Assembly: GCA_021733925.1 (NCBI GenBank)
Contig: JAIPJY010000062.1
Span: 1-39,106, forward strand
Direction of reading: 5' to 3'
Length of the DNA: 39,106 nt
Origin: Prosthecobacter sp.
GTDB lineage: Bacteria > Verrucomicrobiota > Verrucomicrobiia > Verrucomicrobiales > Verrucomicrobiaceae
Shown here: positions 16,805 through 25,858 of the stretch, one piece after another
Layout of the letters: the number at the start of each line of letters is the position of its first letter
Numbering within the stretch: the first letter of the stretch is position 1
Position numbers and translations under genes: made by a program
Notes under the pieces: generated by a model
What the model was told of the DNA's origin: nothing
Seen by the model: only the letters and a program-made list of their open reading frames with translations
The model's database searches: none

Positions 16805-19243
16805 ATGACCCGTCTCGTTTTCAGCCTTTCAGCCATCTTTGTCTCCAGCCTTGGCCTTGCGGTCCGCGCAGCCGAGCCGTTTGACGCTTTCCTGGAGAAG
16901 CACTGCATCAGCTGCCATGGCCCGAAGAAGGAGAAGGGGGACTTGCGGATCGACCAGCTTTCGCGGGATTTCAAGCTGGGCGCGGACGCACATCATTGGG
17001 CGGAGATGGTCGAACAGGTCAATTCGGGGGAGATGCCCCCGAAGAAGGAGAAGCAGCCGACGCAGGAGGAGATCGCGGCGTTTGTCACGAGTCTCGACTC
17101 GCGGATCAAGGAGGGCCGGGCAACGCGGATGACGGCGCGGCCAGCGGTGTCGCATTACCGGCTGAGCCGGAAGGAATATCAAAACACGGTCTATGATTTG
17201 CTCGGTGTGCGGTACGATCCGGCCAAGCCGGGGGAGCTGAACGAAGACACGCTGTGGCATGGTTTTGAACGCATGGGATCGGAGCTTTCGCTTTCGCCTT
17301 CGCATGTGGATCGCTATTACCGCGCGGCGGAACTCGTGCTTGATCGCGCCTTTCCCCTGGCCGCGTCTGTCGAGGCTCGCAAAGTCACCAAGACGGCGGC
17401 CGATCTGCGCTACAACGGAGGCAAGACCCAGCAGGAGGCGCTGGACCGGTTCGGCATCAAGCGTCCGCTGCGTTACCTGCTCTTTCCCGGCAACGTCCAG
17501 AATGCATTTGCGCCCGAGTGGTTCGGGAAAGCCGGCCAGCAGCAGAGCGGGCTCTATCGCATGCGCCTCCAGGCCAGCGGCATCCGCCCACCCGAGGGCC
17601 AGCCAGCACATCTGAGCATCGGCAAGGTGACGGGTGAGGAAACCGTTGCGGGCCTGATCGAGTTTGACATCACGGCAGCGGAGGACAAACCGCAGATCTA
17701 TGAGTTTGAAGTGTTTCTTGAGATGCCGACGGTGCTGCACTTCTGCGTGGTGGCCACCGATGTGGTGGACCGAAGGAGCGGCGCGGCCTTCCGCAATGCG
17801 CTGGGCAGCAGAGGTGGGTACATTTTCACGCATAGCAGCGAGACCCTGCTGCTGAATCCGAACGCGCCGCAGATGTTCGATGACAAAGGGAACGGAATTT
17901 TCTCGACGGTGCTCCTTGATTGGATCGAATGGGAAGGGCCGCTGGAGACGGACGCGGAAAAGTCCCGGCGCGCGGGTCTGGTGCCTGCCGATGATGCGAC
18001 ACCGGAGGTGGTCGCGGAGCATCTGCAACGCTTCGCCGAACGCTCCTGGCGTCGGCCGGTCAAGCAGGAGGAACTGGTAGATTATCTGAAATCCTACCAT
18101 GCTGAACGCGGGGCGGGCGAAAAGACAGCCGATGCCTATCGCGTGGCGATGCAGGGCGTGCTGACCTCCCGCAACTTCCTTTACCTCGTCGAGGGTGAGC
18201 CGGTGGCGCGCGAGCGTCTCACCGACTGGGAACTTGCTTCGAGGCTTTCGTATTTTTTGTGGAGTTCAATGCCGGATGACGCCCTCTTCAATGCGGCCAA
18301 GGGCGGCACTCTGAAGGGCGATGGACTGAAGATAGAGGTGGACCGGATGCTGACTGACAGCCGGATCAACCGCTTCATCGACGACTTCTCGCGGCAGTGG
18401 CTGCAGCTGCACCGCGTGGGCATGTTCCCACCGGACAAGAAGCTCTACCCCAGCTACGACCGATGGCTGGAGACGAGCATGCGGTCCGAGCCGGTGGAGT
18501 TTTTCCGCGAGATGCTGGTGAAGAACCTGCCCATGAACAGCTTTCTCGATTCAGACTGGACCATGGCCAATGCGCGGCTCTGCGATTTCTACGGACTGCC
18601 AGAGCCGAAGACTGACGGCTTCCAGCGCGTGTCGCTCAAGCCTGAGGATCATCGCGGCGGATTGCTCGCCATGGGGGCATCGCTCGGGCTGACTTCGGAC
18701 GGCACGCGCCACCGCCCGGTACACCGTGGCGTCTGGCTCAGCGAAGTGATTCTGGGCAAGACACCGCCGCCGCCGCCGGCGAACGTTCCTGCCATCGAAC
18801 CCAATCCGCCGAAAAGCGCGAAGGCGACCCTGCGCGAAAAAATTGAGGCTCACCGCAACGATGCGAACTGCGCCGCCTGCCACGCGAAGATCGACCCGCT
18901 GGGCCTCGCCTGGGACAACTACGATGCCATCGGCCAGTGGCGCACCCGTGAGAAGGTCCCGGAAGGACTCGGTCAGGATCCTTTGATCAATCCCGCCGGC
19001 CTGATGCCCGACGGTCGTCCCTTCAAGGATGCCAACGATTTCAAACGCCTCTTAATCGAGGACCACGACAAGTTTGTACGCGCCTTCATCGAACACCTCT
19101 GCACCTACGGCCTCCGCCGCGTGCTGACCGTGGATGACGAAGACGACATCAAGGTCATTGCGGCAGAAGCGAAGAAGAACCAATACGGCGTGAAGGATAT
19201 TGTCCGGGCTGTGGCGATGTCTGAACTGATGAGGAAGCGATAG
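16805..19243 (+). CDS. PSCyt1/DUF1592-family c-type cytochrome
   Basis: This 812-residue exported protein of the planctomycete/verrucomicrobial cytochrome family (PSCyt1, DUF1587, DUF1592, DUF1588, DUF1585 in order) has a signal peptide at 1-22. A heme-binding CISCH is at 34-38 and a second heme-like CAACH at 689-693 within [32 protein letters not shown] marks DUF1587, and [11 protein letters not shown] lies in DUF1592. Two covalent hemes imply periplasmic electron transfer. The DUF1552 gene 317 bases downstream is its usual partner. The specific reaction of the family is not established. A repeat element separates the two genes, so co-transcription is uncertain. Confidence 0.9.
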   Translation: MTRLVFSLSAIFVSSLGLAVRAAEPFDAFLEKHCISCHGPKKEKGDLRIDQLSRDFKLGADAHHWAEMVEQVNSGEMPPKKEKQPTQEEIAAFVTSLDSRIKEGRATRMTARPAVSHYRLSRKEYQNTVYDLLGVRYDPAKPGELNEDTLWHGFERMGSELSLSPSHVDRYYRAAELVLDRAFPLAASVEARKVTKTAADLRYNGGKTQQEALDRFGIKRPLRYLLFPGNVQNAFAPEWFGKAGQQQSGLYRMRLQASGIRPPEGQPAHLSIGKVTGEETVAGLIEFDITAAEDKPQIYEFEVFLEMPTVLHFCVVATDVVDRRSGAAFRNALGSRGGYIFTHSSETLLLNPNAPQMFDDKGNGIFSTVLLDWIEWEGPLETDAEKSRRAGLVPADDATPEVVAEHLQRFAERSWRRPVKQEELVDYLKSYHAERGAGEKTADAYRVAMQGVLTSRNFLYLVEGEPVARERLTDWELASRLSYFLWSSMPDDALFNAAKGGTLKGDGLKIEVDRMLTDSRINRFIDDFSRQWLQLHRVGMFPPDKKLYPSYDRWLETSMRSEPVEFFREMLVKNLPMNSFLDSDWTMANARLCDFYGLPEPKTDGFQRVSLKPEDHRGGLLAMGASLGLTSDGTRHRPVHRGVWLSEVILGKTPPPPPANVPAIEPNPPKSAKATLREKIEAHRNDANCAACHAKIDPLGLAWDNYDAIGQWRTREKVPEGLGQDPLINPAGLMPDGRPFKDANDFKRLLIEDHDKFVRAFIEHLCTYGLRRVLTVDDEDDIKVIAAEAKKNQYGVKDIVRAVAMSELMRKR

Positions 19244-19361
19244 CTAAACTGTACGAGGAACCAATCACAATGAACATGAGTATCCGACGCTTTGAAGGCA
19301 CTATCTACAAATCAGCAGTGCGCACTCACGCCAAAGTGGGCGGATTCGTGATGCGGTGCTG

Positions 19362-19499
19362 TTTTGACAGGATTAACAAGATTGCAGAATTCACAAGATT
19401 TGCGCGGGTGTGGATTGAGAGTGCCGTTTCGAAACGCCGCTTTTTTATTTGGGACGAGCAATCCTGTATATCCTGAAATTTTGTTAATCCTGTCTAAAA
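19362..19499. repeat. Inverted-repeat element between DUF1592 and DUF1552 genes
   Basis: GACAGGATTAACAA (19366-19379) and its exact complement TTGTTAATCCTGTC (19481-19494) bracket a roughly 100-base interior. Matching extends inward imperfectly, about 20 of 26 positions, so each arm is about 40 bases. Repeats of ATCCTG-type units are visible in both arms. A 12-base palindrome CGTTTCGAAACG (19425-19436) followed by a T-run lies inside. There is no gene in 19244-19560; this element takes up nearly half of that gap. It looks like a small non-coding dispersed element. Confidence 0.75.
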
Positions 19500-19560
19500 A
19501 TCGCCGCTCGATCCTTTAATAAACTTTTCCCGCCAGCCCTTTAACAAAGAACTAAAATTT

Positions 19561-20937
19561 ATGAGCAACTATCTCTCCCAATCCTGGCGGATCGACCGCC
19601 GTCATGCGCTGCGTGCGTTTGGCAGCTTCATCTCTCTGCCTTTGCTCGAATGCATGGTGCCGCTCAGAGGGGCGGATAAAGTCACCGCTACGCCAAAGCG
19701 CAGTGCTTTCATCTATCTGGCGAACGGTGTTCATTCGCTGAACTACCAGATCACCACGCAGGGCAAGGACTACAAGTTCTCCAGGTCGCTCATGCCTTTG
19801 GAAAAGCACCGCGATGTCATCACGCCGATCAGCGGTTTACATCACCCGGGGAGCCTGAGTCATCACCACAACTGCATCAGCGTCTGGCTGACAGGCGGAA
19901 AGCTCGGCCCTTCCGACCGCAACACGATCTCGGTGGACCAGAAGATGGCTGAGATCACGGCGCTGCAAACACGCTACCCATCGCTGGAGGTCGCCATCAC
20001 CCAGGAATCTCTTGCGTGGACTGCGGACGGAGTCCGGCTGCCTGCGCTGCGGCGTTGCAGTGAGATCTTCTCCACCATGTTCGCGGAACCGAAAGGCGGC
20101 GTCGCAGCCCAGCACAGGGCCTTGCGCCGCAAGGGCAGCGTCCTGGATGACAACCTTGCTGAAGTGCGTCGGCTGGAGAAAAAAATGGGCTCCGAGGACA
20201 AAGGCCGCATGGATCAATACCTCACCTCCGTGCGCGAGGCGGAGATCCGCACACGGCGGGCTGATGCATGGCTGGATACGCCGCTGCCTGTCATCTCTGA
20301 GGCCGACCGCCAAAAGACCAATCGCGACATCGCCGACACCAAGGCGGGTGATTATTTCCGCACGGTGTATGACCTCATGGTGCTCGCGTTTCAAACGGAT
20401 GTGACGCGCGTGGCCACCTTCAGCCTGGGTGGCGAGGGGCAGGCCATTGCCATTCCTGAGATCGGCATCACTGAGTCGCGCCATCAGCTCAGCCACCATG
20501 GCGGCGATCTGGGCTACATGGAAAAGCTCACCAACTACGACACCTTCGCCATCGAGCAGTTCAGCTACTTCCTCACGCGTCTGGCGGAGACCAAGGACCT
20601 CAATGGCAACACCTTGCTCGGCTCCACCATGGCGCTCTTCGGCAGCGGCATGTCCTACGGCCACAGCCATGGCAACGCCAACCTCCCGCTGGTGCTCGCC
20701 GGTGGCTCGGACCTCGGTCTGAAGCACGGCCAGCATCTGGATTTCAACAAGTCGGCCGCAGGCTTCCAAGGCTATGCGCTCGGCGCAGACGGAGCGCTGA
20801 CCACCGCGCACTACCAGCTCTGCAGTCGCCCCGCGAACACGGACGCCCACATGAGCAACCTGCTGCTCCTCATGGCCCAGCGCATGGGCGTGGAGACAGA
20901 CACATTTGCCGACAGCAACAAGGTGATCGCACTATGA
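19561..20937 (+). CDS. DUF1552-family exported protein
   Basis: This 458-residue protein belongs to DUF1552, which in Planctomycetes and Verrucomicrobia is encoded beside DUF1592 cytochromes. The N-terminus has a twin-arginine-like [19 protein letters not shown], suggesting Tat export. Family-typical blocks are [28 protein letters not shown] and [14 protein letters not shown]. The function of the family is not established; the pairing suggests an accessory role to the cytochrome. Its TGA overlaps the ATG of the next gene (ATGA at 20934-20937), so the two are translationally coupled. Confidence 0.9.
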   Translation: MSNYLSQSWRIDRRHALRAFGSFISLPLLECMVPLRGADKVTATPKRSAFIYLANGVHSLNYQITTQGKDYKFSRSLMPLEKHRDVITPISGLHHPGSLSHHHNCISVWLTGGKLGPSDRNTISVDQKMAEITALQTRYPSLEVAITQESLAWTADGVRLPALRRCSEIFSTMFAEPKGGVAAQHRALRRKGSVLDDNLAEVRRLEKKMGSEDKGRMDQYLTSVREAEIRTRRADAWLDTPLPVISEADRQKTNRDIADTKAGDYFRTVYDLMVLAFQTDVTRVATFSLGGEGQAIAIPEIGITESRHQLSHHGGDLGYMEKLTNYDTFAIEQFSYFLTRLAETKDLNGNTLLGSTMALFGSGMSYGHSHGNANLPLVLAGGSDLGLKHGQHLDFNKSAAGFQGYALGADGALTTAHYQLCSRPANTDAHMSNLLLLMAQRMGVETDTFADSNKVIAL

Positions 20938-22184
20938 AATGCTTCTTCCTGGTTCTTAGTGCATCATTCTTGGTTCTTGGTTTATACGCCGCCGATGAGC
21001 CGTTTCGTCCTGAGGCGGGGAAGTTTCCCCCTCTGGAAAAGGCGCACTCCTATCGTGGAGAACTGGTGTTCGTGGATCATGCAAACCGCCGGGGCAGCCT
21101 CCGTGTGCAGGGGGCGGGCACGTATTTCCGCAATGCCCCGCATCCCTTTGCGATGCTGCCTTATGGTATCGTTCGGTATCATGGAGCGCCGGCAGATCTG
21201 AGGGACATCCCGCTCGGCACGGTGATGCATGTCCGGGCCTTTCTGCCCCCGGACCCGAAGCTGTCCGCCGTGCCGGTGCTGCCGGTGGATAACAAGGACA
21301 AGATCGCGGGCTACAGTGGCACCGGTGTGGCACCTGCTGAGAACCACGTGCTCCTCCTCGAAGACGAGCCCAGCCACTGCCTGCGCGAGGGGTTGGTGTG
21401 GAAGCTCAAAGAACTGGAGCTCAAGAACAACGTGGGAATGATGGTCGCTACTTGCGAACCGAAGGCAGGTGGAGACAGCAAGGTCAGCGAGGAAAAGCTG
21501 ACCTTGGACGCCGCCACTCGTATCTGGCGCGGTCGTGAATCCCTCATGCTAGCCGACTTGGTCGCTGAGGGCATCTGGCCTGCCAGCGGCAAGAAATCGC
21601 TCGGTGGCCAGGCTGTCCTGCTCGGGATCACGTGGAAGCCGACACCTGATGGAGTGTTCACCCGCTTCCACATCTCGGACATCTGGCTGGATGAGACGGC
21701 CGAGCAACGTGCCGCTCAAATTCAGACCGAGGTTCACAAGGCTTTCATCCGCAGCCGCTGGATGCCTGCCTGGGTGGATGCCGTCGAGTATGGCAAGTTT
21801 GGCCGTGCCAGCGTGACAGTGACCTTGTTCGGAGGCATGGACGATTCCCTCTACGCCGATTTCAAGAAAGGCAGCCAGTTGATCGTGAATGGGGCCGAAA
21901 ACACCTTGAAGCATGCGGGTGGCGCCTACGGCCCCGCGCACATGGCCTCCAAAGGCCCCATTCTCGACGTCACGAAGGTGACTGGGGATGTCCCTCTGGG
22001 GAGCAGCGGCATCCAGGTCAAGTTTGAGACGGATCTCGTCATCGAAGGCATCCGCCCCGGAAGAGTCGTCCGCGTTTGTCCTTCGGGCTGGCCTCAGGTG
22101 CAGGTGCCTCGGGAGGAATATGTGGGCGATGGCTCCGGCGCCGAGGACCGATTCCCGACTCCGGTCATCTTTCCCAAGTATTGA
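20934..22184 (+). CDS. Exported protein of unknown function, tandem paralogue 1
   Basis: I do not recognise this 416-residue protein. It has a signal peptide ([20 protein letters not shown]) whose hydrophobic core is encoded by a TTCTTGG-type heptamer array (20946-20980). The mature part starts [20 protein letters not shown]. The pattern [17 protein letters not shown], then [13 protein letters not shown], resembles a beta-barrel or OB-like fold, which is only an impression. It ends [13 protein letters not shown]. There are no CxxCH, lipobox or membrane segments after the signal. It overlaps the DUF1552 gene by 4 bases and is followed 13 bases later by a close paralogue, so all three are probably one transcript. 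Confidence 0.8.
   Translation: MKCFFLVLSASFLVLGLYAADEPFRPEAGKFPPLEKAHSYRGELVFVDHANRRGSLRVQGAGTYFRNAPHPFAMLPYGIVRYHGAPADLRDIPLGTVMHVRAFLPPDPKLSAVPVLPVDNKDKIAGYSGTGVAPAENHVLLLEDEPSHCLREGLVWKLKELELKNNVGMMVATCEPKAGGDSKVSEEKLTLDAATRIWRGRESLMLADLVAEGIWPASGKKSLGGQAVLLGITWKPTPDGVFTRFHISDIWLDETAEQRAAQIQTEVHKAFIRSRWMPAWVDAVEYGKFGRASVTVTLFGGMDDSLYADFKKGSQLIVNGAENTLKHAGGAYGPAHMASKGPILDVTKVTGDVPLGSSGIQVKFETDLVIEGIRPGRVVRVCPSGWPQVQVPREEYVGDGSGAEDRFPTPVIFPKY
20946..20980 (+). repeat. TTCTTGG-type heptamer array encoding a signal peptide core
   Basis: Five consecutive 7-base units in phase: TTCCTGG (20946), TTCTTAG (20953), TGCATCA (20960), TTCTTGG (20967), TTCTTGG (20974). They are read as [11 protein letters not shown] in the signal peptide of the 20934 gene. 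A related array begins at 23467. Confidence 0.8.
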
Positions 22185-22197
22185 CCCTGTTCCCTTC

Positions 22198-23463
22198 ATG
22201 AAAGCCGTCATCACCCTGACCACCACTCTGTGGTGCGTGTTCACCACCGTCGCGCCAGCCGCAGACGAGCCGTTCCGGCCCGTGGCAGGAAAATTCCCCC
22301 CTTTGGAAAAGGCGCACTCCTATCGCGGGGAACTGGTGTTTGTGGATCATGCGAACCGCCGGGGCAGCCTTCGCGTGGAAGGAAACGGCGTGTTTCGCCG
22401 GAATGATCCGCAGCCTTTCGCGATGCTGCCTTATGGCATGATCTGCTATCACGGCGCACCTGCGGATTTGCGGGACATTCCGCTCGGCACCGTGCTGCAC
22501 GTCCGCGCCTTCCTGCCCCCGGACCCGAAGATCTCCGCCGTGCCGGTGTTGCCGGTCAACAACAAGGACAAAGACGCGGACCACAGACGCGGCGTGGGTG
22601 TTGCCCCTGCCGAGAACCACGTCCTCCTCCTTGAAGACGAGCCCAGCCACTGCCTGCGCGAGCGTAGAGTCTGGAAGCTGAAGGAAGTGGACCTCAAAAA
22701 CAATGAGGGGATGATCGTCGCCAGCCGCGAACCCAAAACGGGCGGAGGCGGCAAGGCCAGCGAGGAAAATCTGACCTTTGATGCGGCCACCCGCATCTGG
22801 CGTGGTCGCGAATGCCTGACGCCGGAAGAACTCGTGGCCGAGGGGCTCTGGCCCGCCAGCGGGAAGAAATCGCTCGGCGGCCAGGCTGTTCAACTCGGCA
22901 TCACCTGGAAGCCCACGCCTGGCGGTGTGTTCACCCGCTTCCACATCTCAGACATCTGGCTGGATGATGCCGCCATGCAGCGCGCCGCCCATAACCAGAC
23001 CGAGACGCACAAGGTTTTCATTCGCAACCACTGGGTGCCTGCGTGGGTGGATGCCGTGGAGTACGGCAAGTTCGGTCGAGCGACAGTGACCGTGACGCTT
23101 TTTGGCGGCATGGACCCCAGCCTCTACGCCGATTTCAAGAAGGGCATCCCGGCTCTGATGAACGGCGTGGAGAACACACTGAAGCATACGGAAGGGGGCA
23201 CCGCTGGGCCCTCGCAAATGGCCGCACGCGGCTCCATCCTCGACGTCACGAAGACAGCCGGAGAGGTTCCTCTCGGCAGCAGCGGCATTCAGATCCGTTA
23301 TGAGACGGACATGATCACCGAAGGCATGCGCCCGACCCGGATTGTCCGCATCCGCCCCTCGAACTGGCCAGATGCCCACATGCCTCGGGAGGAGTACCTG
23401 GACAGTGGGAAGTTCAGCATCGAAGACCGTTTTCCGACGCCCGCCATCTTTCCCCAATACTAA
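22198..23463 (+). CDS. Exported protein of unknown function, tandem paralogue 2
   Basis: This 421-residue paralogue of 20934-22184 is alike along the whole mature length ([20 protein letters not shown] at the start, [13 protein letters not shown] at the end). Its signal peptide, [20 protein letters not shown], is unrelated. ATG 22198 is chosen because it opens that signal peptide; the frame extends upstream inside paralogue 1. Identity at DNA level is high in blocks such as GGAAAAGGCGCACTCCTATC (22305 and 21039). This suggests a fairly recent duplication or gene conversion. The function is unknown and no known domain was recognised. Confidence 0.82.
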   Translation: MKAVITLTTTLWCVFTTVAPAADEPFRPVAGKFPPLEKAHSYRGELVFVDHANRRGSLRVEGNGVFRRNDPQPFAMLPYGMICYHGAPADLRDIPLGTVLHVRAFLPPDPKISAVPVLPVNNKDKDADHRRGVGVAPAENHVLLLEDEPSHCLRERRVWKLKEVDLKNNEGMIVASREPKTGGGGKASEENLTFDAATRIWRGRECLTPEELVAEGLWPASGKKSLGGQAVQLGITWKPTPGGVFTRFHISDIWLDDAAMQRAAHNQTETHKVFIRNHWVPAWVDAVEYGKFGRATVTVTLFGGMDPSLYADFKKGIPALMNGVENTLKHTEGGTAGPSQMAARGSILDVTKTAGEVPLGSSGIQIRYETDMITEGMRPTRIVRIRPSNWPDAHMPREEYLDSGKFSIEDRFPTPAIFPQY

Positions 23464-23466
23464 AGG

Positions 23467-23494
23467 TTCTTGGTGCCTGGTTCTAGGTTCTGCG
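23467..23494 (+). repeat. TTCTTGG-type heptamer array after the paralogue pair
   Basis: Four 7-base units in phase: TTCTTGG (23467), TGCCTGG (23474), TTCTAGG (23481), TTCTGCG (23488). The array begins 4 bases after the stop codon of paralogue 2. It has the same unit as the array at 20946, including a TGC-starting unit, and the same orientation. Confidence 0.75.
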
Positions 23495-23655
23495 TTGGTC
23501 ATCGAGAGGCCGAACTGCGTGCCCTCTGCATGAAGCCTGTGTAAGTTGATCAAAAACAATTCCTCTGCCGTAGCCGATGGTCAATTTGTGTCCAAAGGAA
23601 TGATTTCCACCGGACGGGCGTTGCACACAGGTCGGGTGCTGAGAAAACGTGGGGA

Positions 23656-25851
23656 ATGGTTGTTACACATTTTCGTTTCCCCACACTGGCACTTTCTTTG
23701 ACCGCACTGGTGGTCGGTCATCTGCAGGCGGCTGAAAAGCCGAAGCTGGATGATGAGGAAGAACTGCCGACGATGGTCATCACGGCTTCCAGAACGGCGC
23801 AGGATCAGAAGAAGGTCCCGCAGTCCACCAATGTCGTGGAACAGAAACGCATCGAACACTTTCAGGCCACGACACCCTCGGAAATGCTGCAGGAGCAGCC
23901 GGGGATTTGGGTGAACCAGGTGGCGGCGCAGGGCTCGCCGATCATCCGTGGTCAGATGGGGAACAAGCTGGTCTATCTCTGGGACGGGATTCGCATCAAC
24001 AACGGCGGCATTTTCTCCGGCCCCAATCCGTTCTTCAACCAGTTCCCCGTCGATGCGGTCGGCCGCATGGAAGTGGTGCGCGGAGCCGGGTCGGTGCAGT
24101 ATGGCAGCGATGCCATCGGCGGGGTGATCAATGTCATGTCCAAGCGCGGGGAGTTCTCCGAAAGCCTGAACGTGGGCGGGGATGTGTACTCGCGCTACGG
24201 CAGCAACAACACGGAGTTCACGAACGCCATCAATGTGCACATGAGCAATGACATGTGGGCGTTTGCGGCGGGATGGTCTGAACAAGATGCGGGCAATTAT
24301 TACAGCTCCAGCGGAGCGCTGGCACCCTCCGGCTTTCATGGCAGCAGTGGCTATGCCAATCTCGCGTTTCAACCCGTCAAAGGGCATGTGTTCCGTGTGT
24401 CCTGGGTGGGCAACGAACGCACCGATGTGAACAGCTACGTGCAGTCCAAGCTCAATGCCAATGGTGTGCCGCGCATCTTCAGCCCGCTGGAACGCCGTGG
24501 CATTGTGAAGATGGACTACACCGCCCAGGACCTGGGCTTTCTGAGCGACGAACTCAAGGTGTACGGCTACTACCAGTATTATGACCAGCTCCGCGAGCGT
24601 CGGGTGCAGTCCGCCACTACGTTCAACAACACTATCACCAATTCAGATCAGGATGTCTGGGGTGTGGGCATTCAAAACGCGGCCACCTTCGGCAAGGGCA
24701 AGAACACACGGCTGGTCTATGGCATGGACTACCGGCATGAAAATCTTTCCGCATCGCAGACGCTGAATTCGACCCTGCTGGCCACGGGCGTCACCACCGT
24801 TTCCCAACCAGCAGGCATCACACCGGATGGCACGTATGAGGTTTTCGACACCTTTGTCACGCTGGATCTCAAGCCGATGGACAAGCTGCTGCTCAATCTG
24901 GGGGCGCGCTATGAAAACACGCATCTGCACTCACGTCCTGAAGCGCTGGACGTGATTCCAGGCGCCGGGTACACGGTGAATGATCTCGCTGCGAACAAGT
25001 ACTGGAATGCCGTGACGTGGAATGTGGGAGCGGTGTATCAGGCGACAAAATCCTTCGATCTGGTGGCCAACGTCGCCACGGGGTTTCGTTCGCCCACTTA
25101 CAGCGATCTGTTGAGTGCGGGGACGCCGGTGTTTTCCAGCCTGACCGCATCGCTGCCCAGCACGATGATCAATCCGGAGAAGAGCATCACGTATGAAATC
25201 GGCGCCCGGGTGCACACGGAACGGCTGAAGGGATCGCTGACGGGGTATCTGACGAAGCTGTCTGACATCATTACCTCCACCACTTCAGGCACGGTTGTGA
25301 TTGGTGGAACAACCTACAGCGCCACGCGCAAATCGAATTCAGCCCAAGGCTACATCACCGGGATCGAATTCGATCTGAGTTACAGCCTGGATCGTCACTT
25401 CACCGTCTTTAACAACACGACCTGGACTTACGGCCAGAATCAGTCAGACAATGTGCCGTTGCGGTTCATTCCACCCTTGTACGGCAATTTTGGGGTGCGG
25501 TTTGAAAGCGATGAAAAGAAATACTGGGTGGAGCTTTCGGAGCTGTGGGCAGGACCGCTGATCCGTCATAACACCAGCGATGAGATCGACGCCGGTTTTT
25601 CCACAGATCCAGCGCTGGGTTCTCCGAATACCACGACCAATCCGCCGCTGGATTCCAATTTCCAAATCCCGGGTTTTTTCGTGACGAACATCCGCACCGG
25701 GGTGAAGGTCTGGGAGGAAGGGAACCGTTCGTTCTCGCTCACGCTGAATCTGAACAATGTTTTCGACACCAAATACCGCCAGGCCTACTCCCAGCAGCAG
25801 CGCCAGGCGGCGGGCTTCAACGTGGTGGTTGGCGGACGTCTCACTTTTTAA
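23656..25851 (+). CDS. TonB-dependent outer-membrane receptor (tetrapyrrole locus)
   Basis: This 731-residue TonB-dependent receptor has a signal peptide at 1-26 (…GHLQAAE), a TonB-box-like ELPTMVITASR, and a plug domain (VNQVAAQGSPIIRG, VEVVRGAGSVQYGSDAIGGV-like block). The beta-barrel ends in an aromatic residue (VVVGGRLTF). FRSPTYSDL and NPEKSITYEIG sit where heme and cobalamin receptors have the FRAP and NPxL motifs. It should bring a bound ligand across the outer membrane using TonB energy. The CobN-like gene starts 7 bases after its stop. I see no cobalamin riboswitch or clear Fur box in 23495-23655. Ligand: heme or another tetrapyrrole, inferred from the neighbours. Confidence 0.88.
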   Translation: MVVTHFRFPTLALSLTALVVGHLQAAEKPKLDDEEELPTMVITASRTAQDQKKVPQSTNVVEQKRIEHFQATTPSEMLQEQPGIWVNQVAAQGSPIIRGQMGNKLVYLWDGIRINNGGIFSGPNPFFNQFPVDAVGRMEVVRGAGSVQYGSDAIGGVINVMSKRGEFSESLNVGGDVYSRYGSNNTEFTNAINVHMSNDMWAFAAGWSEQDAGNYYSSSGALAPSGFHGSSGYANLAFQPVKGHVFRVSWVGNERTDVNSYVQSKLNANGVPRIFSPLERRGIVKMDYTAQDLGFLSDELKVYGYYQYYDQLRERRVQSATTFNNTITNSDQDVWGVGIQNAATFGKGKNTRLVYGMDYRHENLSASQTLNSTLLATGVTTVSQPAGITPDGTYEVFDTFVTLDLKPMDKLLLNLGARYENTHLHSRPEALDVIPGAGYTVNDLAANKYWNAVTWNVGAVYQATKSFDLVANVATGFRSPTYSDLLSAGTPVFSSLTASLPSTMINPEKSITYEIGARVHTERLKGSLTGYLTKLSDIITSTTSGTVVIGGTTYSATRKSNSAQGYITGIEFDLSYSLDRHFTVFNNTTWTYGQNQSDNVPLRFIPPLYGNFGVRFESDEKKYWVELSELWAGPLIRHNTSDEIDAGFSTDPALGSPNTTTNPPLDSNFQIPGFFVTNIRTGVKVWEEGNRSFSLTLNLNNVFDTKYRQAYSQQQRQAAGFNVVVGGRLTF

Positions 25852-25858
25852 GCGAGTC

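Noticed and set aside
16829-18100. 423-codon open frame on the minus strand
   Set aside because: It lies wholly inside the DUF1592 cytochrome gene, has no recognisable domain, and is the kind of antisense frame that high GC produces.
19837-20850. 337-codon open frame on the minus strand
   Set aside because: It is antisense to the well-supported DUF1552 gene and resembles nothing known.
23464-23655. Possible cobalamin riboswitch before the receptor gene
   Set aside because: I looked for B12-box-like conserved blocks and paired elements and saw none; the region holds a heptamer array and otherwise nothing that I can name.
25757-25858. Upstream extension of the CobN-like frame
   Set aside because: It overlaps the end of the receptor gene and would hide the signal peptide that begins at ATG 25859.
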